Assembly: GCA_027596075.1 (NCBI GenBank)
Contig: JADGJC010000043.1
Location: forward strand, 124,001 to 188,000
DNA length: 64,000 nucleotides
Source of the DNA: Rhizophlyctis rosea
Taxonomy: Eukaryota > Chytridiomycota > Chytridiomycetes > Rhizophlyctidales > Rhizophlyctidaceae
Reading direction: 5' to 3'
The translations under genes were made by a program, and so were the position numbers. Positions 45,327 to 61,089 of this stretch are shown in pieces. Below the pieces are notes generated by a model. The model worked only from the letters and a program-made list of their open reading frames with translations. It ran no database searches and was not told the DNA's origin. Each line of letters begins with the position of its first letter. Positions within the stretch are counted from its first letter, which is position 1.

Positions 45327-46783
45327 ATGGCGACTGTCAACTCTAACCAACGTGATGCTACCGCTCCCTGCTACATCACCGTCATACCGGAGCATATCCT
45401 TTTCGACATCTTCGAGTTTCTTCAGCCCAAAGATGCCTTCTTAACCGAATCTCTACCGGAGAGAGGACTAGGGGGTTGCCATACGAGATGCATTTGGCGC
45501 AAGGTGAGCACTGTTCAAATCATATCTTATCTTTGCAGAAGTCAATAACAGTGTCCTGCAGTTTGCAAAATATTCCAAATTACAGCATATCGCTTACGCG
45601 AGGGCAGCTGTCTCGACATATGGAGACTTGTTCCGCTCAGAGATGCCCCTCCATGCGAGGGATGCAGAAACCACGTTGTTTTCGATGTGCTCGACCTCTT
45701 TCTGAACAACCCCCTCCGCGTCCGGTCTGTGCGCACCGCCAATGTGCACCTTGACATGAACCTCTCGGTCTGGACTCCCGGGTCGCTGGTCAGGATGTTC
45801 ACGACAGTCGACTTGAGCCGGCTTCGAGGCTTTTGGCTTTGGAGTGGCGAACTTATGATTCCGTTGTGGATGGACATTATACCTCAGCTCTTCACAAAGG
45901 CAGCCGCCACCGCGCCTCTACAATTGCAAAGCCTCAGCGTCCGAGTTCCAAAAATCGCGGCGTCTTGCTCAATCTTCCATTCTTTCGTCAACTGCGAAAC
46001 TCTCTTCGTCACCTCAGGGTAGAAATTGATAGAGAAAATTCATACGGCGATTATCGGGATGCCCAACTCACCATACCCGCGGACATCTCGTTCGATTCCC
46101 TACAAACACTGCACGTGTCGTCCCGCATCGAATTGGAAGACCTCCCAGCATCCACTCCCAAACTGGAAAGCATTTCCATGGGCCCCTTTTACTCTCGGTC
46201 GTCAGACGCCCTTCAACCCCTTGAGACTCTTACCCAGCCCACAATCACTGGCTTCTCCTGGGACGGCGGCGATTGGCAAAGTTGTCTTTTCTACCTTCCC
46301 AAAACCACTCTCAACCAACTCACTTCCGTCGACCTTCATTACTGGTATGAGTTTCCGTGGCTCCCCATAGACCTTGACGACGAAAGCCCACCGGACGACC
46401 GCAAATTCGACGAACAGCTCATGGATCACTTCTGCCGCCCCTTTGCACAGCTTCGTTCCCTCACTTCCTTCAAACTGTACGGACCTAATTCATTTTTCGA
46501 CTGCAAGTGCTTCTCTGAAATCCTTGACCGCATTCCGAGTAGATTAGAGGTTTTGTGGTTCAATGTGACGGATTGGGATTATGGTGTTGTACAACAGGCG
46601 CTGGAGAAGCAGACTAGATTGACAGAAGTGAGTTTTGATACACGGGATATGGAGGTCGGGGACAAGGAGGCTCGACGCATGAATGAAACGCTGCGCATCC
46701 CGAAATTGGAGTTCAACGGCCGAAGCGATCTGGGAAGGCGGTCTGTGCGTACGGAATCTCGACCTTACGAGCGCGACGACTAA
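45327..46783 (+). CDS. F-box protein with degenerate leucine-rich C-terminus
   Basis: The probable F-box is VIPEHILFDIFEFLQPKDAF near the N-terminus, with CPAVCKIFQITAYRL after a 48-nt intron (45504-45551). This would make it a substrate receptor of an SCF ubiquitin ligase. The body continues CLDIWRLVPLRDAPPCEGCR and LDLFLNNPLRVRSVRTANVH, with leucine-rich-type spacing later (LTSVDLHYWYEFPWLPIDLD, PSRLEVLWFNVTDWD). Around 45970-46025 the coding frame changes without a convincing intron: one frame ends FVNCETLFVTSG with a stop, while the frame carrying LRHLRVEIDRENS continues to 46783. This suggests an indel or an unusual splice. Substrate unknown. Fungi have many rapidly evolving F-box genes, so a decaying paralogue is possible. 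Confidence 0.6.
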
Positions 46784-47529
46784 GTAGGGATTGGGGACGG
46801 AATACTTATTGTAAATAAACCAATAAACAGGCAAACCCTTGGCATCAGGATCATAACATCAGATGTGTGAGTAGTGTGCGGTTGATACACTTCTTACTGA
46901 AAGTTGTCATGCTCGTCATGCGTGTGTCCTGTTCTTTGTTCGTGCCACCCTTCCTCATCTAATGACACATCATTTTTTGCATTGCTGACTGGAAATATAT
47001 TGAGCGACGATCATACAGTACAACTGCCAATTAGATTGACGCACAACACTACTACATCCCCTCATTCCAACCCCCAGAAGCAGCGTATACGACACCTCAG
47101 TTCCGCCCCAGCATCCCATCTACCATGTTATGCAGGTAGCAGCAAAAGGAAGTCTCGTAAACAGATATCGTCGATGCTTGATGGGAACTGCTGAAAGAGG
47201 ATCATCGCGCATAAAAGAATAAAGCTCCGCGTTGATGTTGTGCCATAGAAGAAATGATGCTTATCGCCTCGTCGCCTCCAACTGATTTCCTCAAATATCT
47301 CGAAAGCTTGTTTTCTTTGTTTTGGTGGTTTTCTCACGTTTTTGTTTATCTCGTTAGGTTTGTCGAAACCCCTTACCTACATCCGCCCCTCGCCGAACGC
47401 ATCCATTCGTCCGGCGTCTTATCCCCGCGCGGTCGCCTGGTGGCCTGCGAGAACGAAACATAAAGCGGCATCAGCATGTCCCGAAAGAAAAACCCATCCT
47501 GCTTCAGGGCCCACACCACCCGCTCTCTC
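46784..47529. other. Intergenic, convergent 3' ends
   Basis: About 750 bp between the F-box gene and the poly(A) polymerase stop. Short frames on both strands are not protein-like. No RNA gene recognised. Confidence 0.5.
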
Positions 47530-49878
<2,349 letters not shown>

Positions 49879-50631
49879 TATCTTTTGATGTGTAACAAGA
49901 AGCAGCTGAAATTTGACAGGTTGACTGGCTGAGAGCGGTTCGAACGTATAGCGGAAAAGGGGTGAAGGTTACCGCCACAGAGCTCAAGAGAGCGTGAGAC
50001 TGTTTTCTACTTGGTCCAGGGGGAATCGCTCAGCGCCGTTCGCAACTTCGCAGCGCAGTGCTTTGGTAGAGAAGTAGCACAAGTTCAAAAATGTTCAAAA
50101 ATGCGCAATTCGAGGTGGCTTGGCAGAAGATGCGGCAAGGACCGGAGTGGTGTGCGGGAAGGGTGAGGTAAGTATGGTGAAAATTCGAGGTTTCAGAACG
50201 GATTGAGGGATGCAGAGGGAATATTTGACAGGAAAGGGAGGGGAGAAGGGGCCAAGGGGAGGGCAAATTGCAATCAAGGGGTGGATGTGGCATGACTCAG
50301 TGCTGCTACCCCGTGACTCAATGAAAGGGTAAGTAAAAATCACATGACTGGTCCGAAGCTGCAGACACACCACCGCGCCTTCCTAGTGCCTCACCTCTCC
50401 CATCTGCACAGACTGCACTCAAGGGACTTTCCGCAGTCGCCACCATCTTTGAACGACACTTGCCGCATTGGTCGATAGGAAATCCCGTGGTTTTCACGGC
50501 AACTCCGCTAATACTATCAATCCACTCGAAAGCTCCTTTGACCAACTTACCACGCCAGCAGTGTCTACTCTATCACACTTTACATACCGCCATTGTCATT
50601 TACTGCCAAAAGTGGGTGCCCGGACGCCATC
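49879..50631. promoter_or_regulatory. Divergent promoter region, poly(A) polymerase / NEK2-like kinase
   Basis: About 750 bp between start codons. Several minus-strand frames inside are low-complexity Pro/Ser. Assigned by position; no specific site recognised. Confidence 0.4.
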
Positions 50632-53169
50632 ATGGACAACTATGAGCCTCTGGAAGTTATCGGCTCAGGTTCTTTCGGTGTCATCCGCAAAGTGAGAAGG
50701 AAGTCAGATGGGAAGGTAGGCGCTACCTTATCGTGTTGTCTCACCTTCACGCCCAAAATCTTCTGAGGAAACAACCCAGACGCGTCTCCCGGTTGAAGTC
50801 GAAGCTGCACCCCGTTCCTCACTGTAAATTCCTTGTGTCCCCGACTACTCAGATAATGGCACGGAAAGAAATCGACTACCGCAAAATGAGCGAGAAAGAG
50901 AAGCGACAGCTTGTTGCGGAGGTCAATATCTTACGAGAACTCCGACACCCCAACATCGTCCGATATTATGAACGAATGGTAGATAAGGAGAACCGTCTCA
51001 TTTACATCATGATGGAATACTGCGAGGGTGGTGCGTGTGTTCGTTCTCACTTAAAGAGAATGCACGATGGTGGCTGACATGATTGAATAGGTGATTTGGC
51101 CAGCATCATCAAACGATGCAAAAGGGAGAAGTAAGTTACTGAAAGCTACTGGAACGAGTAAACATCACGGGCAACAACTGATCAAATTGTTGACAGCAAA
51201 CGGATACCCGAAGATATCATTTGGTTGGTACCTTGTCCGTAATGGATATGTCCGAAGTACGACTGAGCGACTTTTGTTAGGGGTCTGTTCACTCAGCTAC
51301 TGGAGGCACTGTTCGCTTGTCACAACGGCGATGTCACGAAGAGGCAGGAGCACCCCACGATCCTCCACAGGTAAGTATGATACGTACCCAAAGGTGTCAT
51401 ATCGCTCTTCCTAAAATCAACGGCATCACAGAGATATCAAGCCAGATAACGGTACAACGTTCTGGTTTTTAGTGATGCATCGCGGAATTTCTTATATTCT
51501 TTTTGTCACACAGTATTTTTGGATGGGGATCAGAACGTGAAGTTGGGAGATTTTGGCCTATCACGAGTGGTAGAAGATCCAGAAATGTTTGCACGCACGT
51601 TTGTTGGGTGAGTACGTTTGACACTCTTGACTGCTAGCACATCGAACTGACGATTTTGGCACGTCAGAACGCCTTTTTACATGTCTCCGGTACGCGCGTG
51701 TAGCGATTCTATGCATACTGCGGAATGCTGACAATCATCACAGGAATTGATCAATGAAACAAGTTACAACGCGAAATCAGATATCTGGGCTTTGGGATGT
51801 TTGATATATGAACTATGTACCCTGGAGTGAGTAGATGTGGCATGGAGGGCAATAGTTCCGCCGGCTCATGACAATTTTCTTGAATACAGACCGCCTTTCA
51901 ACGCCAAAACGCAAGCAGAACTTGCAGCAAAAATTCAGCAAGGAAAAGTTCCACCTCTTCCACCCATCGTAGGTGTCTTTTTGTGTATAAACTTCCCGAC
52001 GATCAAAGTCTCCATATGCTAATTGGTACCACCTTCCGGTAATTAACAGTACTCCTCTGAACTGAACCGAACAATACGGGCAATGCTGAACGTCAATGTA
52101 AGTTACCGCCAGGGGATTGATCCACGCGTCTCTGATCTTTGACCGTCATATGCAAATAGTACATGAAACGACCGAGTGCTGGCGATTTCCTCAAAATGGA
52201 TCGCATCCGGCTCTACAAACGGGAACGTGAGCTGAACAACTAGTAAGTTAGCAGTTTTCTCATCTAGCTTGCTTCGTGATGAAGAGCTCATGCTTTCGCC
52301 GCAACAGTCATACAGATATGAAGCGGAGAGAAGAGGACCTCGCGCGACGAGAGATGGAACTCGCTGCACGGGAGGCGGCGCTTGCCGCACAACAAGCAAA
52401 TTTGAATGCGCAGACGGAGGAGTTCAGGCGAGCGGTGGCGAGTCGAGAGGAGGAGATGCAAGCAAAATGGGTGGCGAAGGAGGAGGAGATGCAAGCGAAA
52501 TGGGTGGCGAAGGAGGAGGAGTTGAAGCAGAAGGAGGTTCAATTGGCAGAGAAGGAAAGGTCTTTGGAGAATATGCAGAAGGGTGGGTTGAGTTGTTGCC
52601 AGGGGGACACGCCCAACGTTTGAACTAAATTTCTCTATTGTTGACAGTCACAATGAGCTTCAACAAACCAGATCCTTTCTCTGAACGTCAACCACTGAAG
52701 GAGAATCGAAATGGGTATGTATAGAAGTACGATTTGAAGATCCATTATCTGCTTCTGCTCACATGCGGTTCCCTACAGCATCGAACCACGCAAACCCCCA
52801 TCCCTCCTGCACCGCCGCCGAAGCATGCTAGAAAGCCCCACAGGCGGCCTCCGCTTCCACAACCCGCTCAACCCCGCAAACTTCCACCACAACAGCAACG
52901 TCCACAACCACTTCGCGTCACACCAGCAGCAGCAGCATCAACAATCACAACAACAACAGCACCGCATCAGCCCGTCCTTTTCGGATCGTCTGACTCCTAA
53001 TGGCAGAGAGAGGCCAGGGCACCACCAACCATCATTGTTACGTGCCGCCACGATGCCGACGGATCTTGATGCGTTGACGAGAGAAATGGAACGCGCGACT
53101 ATTACACCGTCGTATCGGTCTGTGCCGGCCGTGTCTGTGGATTTGAGCATGCAGTTGGCGTCGCCGTGA
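50632..53169 (+). CDS. NIMA-related protein kinase (NEK2/NimA/Kin3 type)
   Basis: Ser/Thr kinase of mitotic entry and centrosome control. The kinase domain opens [20 protein letters not shown] (Gly-loop), then [20 protein letters not shown] with the catalytic Lys, [45 protein letters not shown] (catalytic Asp), [40 protein letters not shown] and [16 protein letters not shown] regulatory coiled coil follows ([20 protein letters not shown], an exact tandem repeat), then a Gln/His-rich and Ser/Pro-rich tail ending [10 protein letters not shown]. At least ten introns, including two microexons: 51432-51451 (20 nt, RDIKPDN core) and 51668-51689 (22 nt, TPFYMSP). The kinase-plus-coil layout is that of NEK2. 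It is divergent from poly(A) polymerase. Confidence 0.92.
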
Positions 53170-53428
53170 TGTGTTGGCGGAGGAGTCCACTCGGGGATGT
53201 GATACCTTTTGGTGCATGAATTGTTCTCTTTGTTCACATACTATAGAACTTGAAATCATGCAAAGTCGTGACCTATGGAAAGGAAGAAAGATGATTGTGT
53301 TTTTTGTTTGTGTGGTTATATGGCACAGGTTTTGATATGTGTGATATGTGGAGGGAGATATCTGGTTACACTAGATAATGGAAACGGCTATATACAACTA
53401 TGGGAAAGATGGACGACGACTCTCGACT

Positions 53429-55198
53429 TCAACTATCAAGAAATTCTAATCCCTCCGCGTGGGGAGTGAGACCTTCTTTTCGGATATACTCGTCGTTCCT
53501 ATGTACATGAACAAGTTATGATGAGTTGGTAGGTTACATAATCCAAAGAATATGAACGATGAAAGGAGTAAACAAAGCGCTCGTGCGTATGGTTGCAAAC
53601 GCGCGGGTCAGGAGAGTGAAACACATACCAAAACTTTGTCAAATGGCGTGTGCCATGATCGTTTATCATTGTTACAATGGTATGACCCTATTATTCAGCG
53701 GTATCGATGAGGAATGAAAAATGATGGTGGCGCGGCAGGAGGTGTGGGGGTAGGGTTTTGCAATCGATGAGTCCGCGCGGCAAGAAAGGCACTTACCGGT
53801 CCAAGCTGTCGAGCAACTCGAACAGCAGCCACACAGTTCACGGCCGATGAACTTCCGACAAAGAGACCTGTTGCGTTGTGTGAAAGAAGAAGGGGAATAG
53901 CGGAGATCAGATTCTCCAATTTCATGTCGAACGCAAGTCAGAACTGCTCGGCCAGATCCTTCTCCTGTTCGCCATTCAGGCAAAACAAGAAGGCAAAGCA
54001 GCAGCATAACGCACCATCCTTCTTAACCAAATACCTCGCCATCTCCACCGCCTCCTGATCCGTAACCTTGATCGCTTCATCAATCCACCCTTTAGCAATC
54101 TTCTCAAAATTCTTCGTCATCCTATTGATCCCCACCCCCTCCACGACCGTATCCACCTGATATCTCCTCCTAGTGCCCTCTGCTTCGGTCGGGGAATACA
54201 TGATATTGTGCTTGACTTTATGGTATAGGCCGGAGCCCCATGGGTCGGCTAGGACGGAGAGGAGGCTGGGTACGCGGGGCTTTAGGTAGTGTGTTACGCC
54301 GGCGAGAGTGCCGCCTGTTCCGGCGCCGAGGACTATTGCGTGGAAGTTGCCGGCGGTTTGGGCATAGATTTCTGGCCCGGTTGTTGTGTAGTGGACCTGT
54401 GGTATGTGTTAGTTGTTGCTCGGAGATATCTTCATGCAGGGCGAGGAGACTCTACCTGATAGTTAGCCAAATTCTCAAACTGGTCGCAAAAGAATCCCCT
54501 CGGCCCGCCCTCCCTCTCAGCCTTTTGGTTCATCTCATCGGCTCGTCGCCGAGCTAAGTTTACGAAGTGGTTTTTGTCTACGATGGAAACGGGACGGACT
54601 TTCTCGACGGTTGCGCCGAGCTTTTCTAGGAGTTCATACTTCTCTTTTGCTTGGTCGTCTGTGGGTAACGAAACATCAGTTAAATGACCAGCTCTGTTGC
54701 CATGGCTGGAAAAAGCACTTTGGAAGTCGTTCAGAAACCTGGCATGACTATATGACACTTATACCCTTTCGCCCTCGCAATTACCGCCAACGATATCCCC
54801 GTACTACCCACCGTCCCCTCAAAGATAGTACACCCAGTATTGGGCGTAATCAACCCCTTCCTCTCCGCCTCACTAATAACCGACAAGGCCACCCGATCTT
54901 TCGTGCTCCCACCCACATTCAAAAACTCGGCTTTGGCGAGTATGTCGCAACCGGTAGCCTCGGAAAGGGACTTTATGCGGAAGAGATGGGTGTTGCCTAT
55001 TAGGCCTTCAACGCCGTTGCGGATTGTGGGTTCGGAGGAGTCGGGGAGGTGGTGAGAGTGACTTGGACGCCGCCGTTTTGCTTTCGGACGGTCATGTTGG
55101 AGGAGGAGGAGGGTGGTGGACGCTGCGGTTAGGGAGAGACCTATTATGAAGCCTGCTGTGAGGGATTTTGCGTCGAGATCCCATATTAGGAATTTCAT
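53429..55198 (-). CDS. Membrane-anchored PLP-dependent cysteine-synthase-like protein (Mcy1/Cys-12 type)
   Basis: Fold-type II PLP enzyme of the O-acetylserine sulfhydrylase/CBS group. The N-terminus [16 protein letters not shown] leads into a hydrophobic helix ([17 protein letters not shown]), as in yeast mitochondrial Mcy1. The core has [40 protein letters not shown] with the PLP lysine, [20 protein letters not shown] (phosphate loop), [40 protein letters not shown], and [20 protein letters not shown]. The 3' end was rebuilt over two introns: donor CCG|GTAAGT to [19 protein letters not shown], then donor TTTTG|GTATGT to [20 protein letters not shown] and LDS, with the stop at 53429-53431. 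Without these the protein would end in a non-family tail. The likely role is cysteine metabolism at the mitochondrial outer membrane, by family. Confidence 0.9.
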
Positions 55199-55657
55199 GG
55201 AGTGTTTTGGAGGGTTCTGTTCGATGCGTGGGAAAGTTAGCAGGGATAATACAAAAGTCTGATGGTGTGGAATAACAGGTTGCGAAAAATAGCCCATGGT
55301 GAGTTTTGGTCACTCGAAATGACGTTGGTAGTCTTGGCGGCACAGACCTGCGGCTTGGGCAACGCGTTTGTGGCCATTGGAAGTTGACACGGGTCCTATC
55401 AGTCCTACTATCTAGCAATCTCATCACATGCCGAAATCGAACGAGCATCCGGTCAATGTTTACATGTTGACGGTGGTGTCTCTTGCTCATATCCAATCTT
55501 CAACAATAACGCTGGTTTCTTTCCAACTCGCTTGTTCGACATTCCGCCTACTGATCAGCAAGATCTCACGCCGCACACTCAACCCACCAACACATACTTC
55601 AACTCGGGGGTCAAACTACGCCTGGATAGTCCATTTGCATCACCTGCTCATGCACTC
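55199..55657. promoter_or_regulatory. Divergent promoter region, cysteine-synthase-like / MscL
   Basis: About 460 bp. The MscL frame is open upstream through most of this stretch (including FFPTRLFDIPPTDQQDL) but has no ATG before 55658, so the promoter or an unrecognised first exon lies here. Confidence 0.4.
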
Positions 55658-56899
55658 ATGGCTTCCTCATCAACACTCCATAACTTGGACCTGGAACGCG
55701 GAAAGAGCGCATCTCAGTCGACAATGGCTCCCAGCACTGCGCCGCCCTACCATTCCCGGGCATTACGGGTCATAGCCCCACTGGAAGCAGAACTTGAAGA
55801 AGCGAAAGATGTTTCCCGGAAAGTCGCCAAGACCGGGTTTAGTGTGGCCAAGGACTTCAAGCAGTGTATGTTGGTGCTGGAGTCGTAGAAGCGAATGCAT
55901 TCCTATGGGCTGACATTGTACGTTGTTGGCCAGTTCTAAATAGGGGGAATGTGGTGGACATGGCGGTGCGTACAGAAAGACCATGCTCATGGAGATCCTG
56001 TTGACCACAGCCTAACGTCTTACTTCCGCACTAAACATCAAACTCCAACGCACCACCTGCAAACCCAAACTCGTCTCTATGCATTGCATCCAGGTGGGTA
56101 TAGTAATGGGCTCCGCCTTCACCGCAATAGTAAACTCCCTCGTCAACGACATCTTCAGCCCAGCAGTCAGCACAGCATCGCAAACCGGCGGTCTACAATA
56201 TGCGTTCTACATCATGCGATGTCCACGACTCCCGAATGGAACCGTAATAAACTGTAGTCGGACAACCTGGCAGACCCCCACAGAAGGTACGTGCATGAAA
56301 TTACTGCAATAGCACCAGCACTGCCCGTTTTCTGATATCCCTTCGACATGCAGCACGCAACGCCGGAGCCGTCACAATCAACTGGGGAAACTTCATCCAA
56401 ACACTCATCAACTTCTTCCTCATTTCCTTCATCGTCTTCTTCCTAGTGAAAGGTACGGTCTCGCCACCTTATGCAAACTGTCAAACACACAAAGTTTTGA
56501 CGTCCGTGTTCCCCACCAGCCTACACAGCAACTTTCCGACGTGAGGAAAAGAAGGAACCAAACACCAAACCCTGCGATTTTTGTACAAAAGGTAGGCAAA
56601 AAGCCCATCCCCTATCCCATGCCACCCCCATCGAAATTTCCAACCCTCTGACACTCCATCATCCAGATATACCGAAAGCCGCCAAAAAGTGTCCAAACTG
56701 CACGGCAGACCTCCCTCCATCAAAACCCGCGACACCGGCCGAAAAGCCGCCAGAAGAGGAAACAAAGGTGGAGGAGTTTGATGACCATGGTGAGGACGAG
56801 AAGAAGGAAGGTGCACGGCGGAAGTCAGTACCCCATAGGCCACCACCACCGATGATGCAAGTCCGGACGCCGGAGAAGAGGTCTCAAACGTGGAAGTGA
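55658..56899 (+). CDS. mscL: Large-conductance mechanosensitive channel MscL homologue
   Basis: Membrane-tension-gated channel, best known from bacteria. The N-terminal cytosolic extension MASSSTLHNLDLERGKSASQ precedes an amphipathic helix VAKTGFSVAKDFKQ. Splicing (donor T|GTATGT, acceptor GGCCAG) gives FLNRGNVVDMAV and, after a second intron, GIVMGSAFTAIVNSLVNDIF, the pore-lining first transmembrane helix with the MscL signature. A periplasm-like loop follows (SPAVSTASQTGG, MRCPRLPNGTVIN), then helix 2 NFIQTLINFFLISFIVFFLV. The cytosolic C-terminus carries a zinc-ribbon-like pair, CDFCTKDIPKAAKKCPNCTA, seen in some bacterial MscL proteins, then a Lys/Glu/Pro tail ending KRSQTWK. Fungal MscL is rare. 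The upstream reading frame is open without an ATG, so the true start could lie in an earlier exon. Confidence 0.88.
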
Positions 56900-57595
56900 T
56901 GCGGGTTTTTGCAAGATATTTCGTTTTGTACGTAGCAGGTAATCTGCAAGAATCAGGATGTTGTACAGTGGGTGGTGAAACCAAAATCCAAATGCTTCAA
57001 CAAACAGGGTACCATCCTATGATATCAGGATGTATGAGGAGGAATCCCGCATAACCATAACTTTCAGCAACACAATCCAACCACCAGACAATGCAAAGAA
57101 GATTTGGCAAGCAAGAGCACGAAAGAAACTCTATTCAAATAAAAAGAAGGATAAAATAATGCAAAGGAAAAGAAGTGCAGCAAGAAATGCAAGGGAATAT
57201 TTCTAAAGTGAAGGCGGGGAATATTTACAGAAGGCAAAAGGAACACCGCCAGAAGAAGAAAGGTAAAGAAAAAGCCCCTCGCGTCTGCACTACACTATCT
57301 GAGAACAATCAAAGACCCATGAGCGCATCAACGAGAAACTCCCACCCCTCCTCTCCGCGTGCGCCATGAGTGTCCGGTTACAAGAGAAAAAGAAAAAGAA
57401 ACTAAGGTACAGAATGATGCTACACAACCAACCATATATACGCCCCCTCCCAACCAAACCCGTTCATTCCAACCCTAGTAAGAAGAACCGAAAACCCCTC
57501 CTGTGAACATGATAAAATAATAGTCTAGCCTAGCCCACCATCAATAAAAAAAATTGCTGCACTCCTTTTGCATGACAGACGACCGGACGAACAAC
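56900..57595. other. Intergenic, convergent 3' ends
   Basis: About 700 bp of A-rich sequence between the MscL and Ded1 stops, including an A/G-rich tract around 57120-57280. No gene recognised; holds both 3' UTRs. Confidence 0.5.
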
Positions 57596-60130
<2,535 letters not shown>

Positions 60131-61089
60131 ACTTTTCTGGGGAAGTATAATATGTATATCTATTCCTGTATATAACACTGAGGTTGTGTTAATTACGTGC
60201 GAGGAAGAGGCTCTATATATATAGTGTATGTCCGAAGGACCGTGAGAAGAAAAAGGGGCAAAGTGGTGCAAGTTGATGGTTATATAGTGGGGCCGGAGAT
60301 GCTTCTGTTCAGAATGAGTGATTTGAATGCTGATGCTTTTTTTGCTTCAATGAATGTGGTGGTGGATCCTCTCGGGCTCTCTTTGAAATTTTTGACTTGG
60401 CCGCATGGGACCCGGCCATCCGGACTTGAAATTCAGGGGCGAGTTGGGCGCAGACTGGGTGCCACACAGGCCCAAATTCGAGCGAGATGGCCCCTTCCAT
60501 GACTGCACCACAACGAATCTGTGGGTCAGAGTGACACATTGATTACAATGCTGATCGAGACTGCTCTTGCCCACAAGGCCAAGCATTGAAATGAAATGCT
60601 GTGTGAATCAGTATGAGTCAGCCCAGACTATCACACAAAGAACGTCATCGTCATCTTCCTTGCCTGGTAGCTCCAAGCTAGCTGGATATTATTCATGGCT
60701 ATATCATGTGTGCAATCAAATGAGTGTCTTTGTGCCCCAGATGTGATGCGGGGACTGATTCCATATCAGGGAGCAACCAACTTTGAACTCGCTGCCTCAC
60801 TTCCTATCAGCCATAACACTGTTGCTGGTACTTTGACACCACTGCCATTGCATTATTTTTTGTGCACACAATACATAGACGTAGTGTCCTTCGGTAATAC
60901 TTCAAGGCCATCGTATTGTCAGCTAAGTGCAACCTTTCCCCAGTCGCAAGCGCGGCGTCAAGCTTCAACTTTATACCCAGCTGGTTCTCTCGTCACTCCG
61001 GTCGTCGTGTTGCTACACAAATCTCAGAAAGTGCAACCACACACTTGTCAACTTTCTGCTGCAGCCCAGAAACGACGTTTCAAACAACC
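60131..61089. promoter_or_regulatory. Divergent promoter region, DED1 / F-box-WD40 gene
   Basis: About 960 bp between start codons. On the DED1 side a TATATATATA run (about 60213-60223) lies roughly 85 bp upstream of its ATG. No RNA gene recognised. The open frame at 60695-61111 lacks similarity. Confidence 0.5.
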
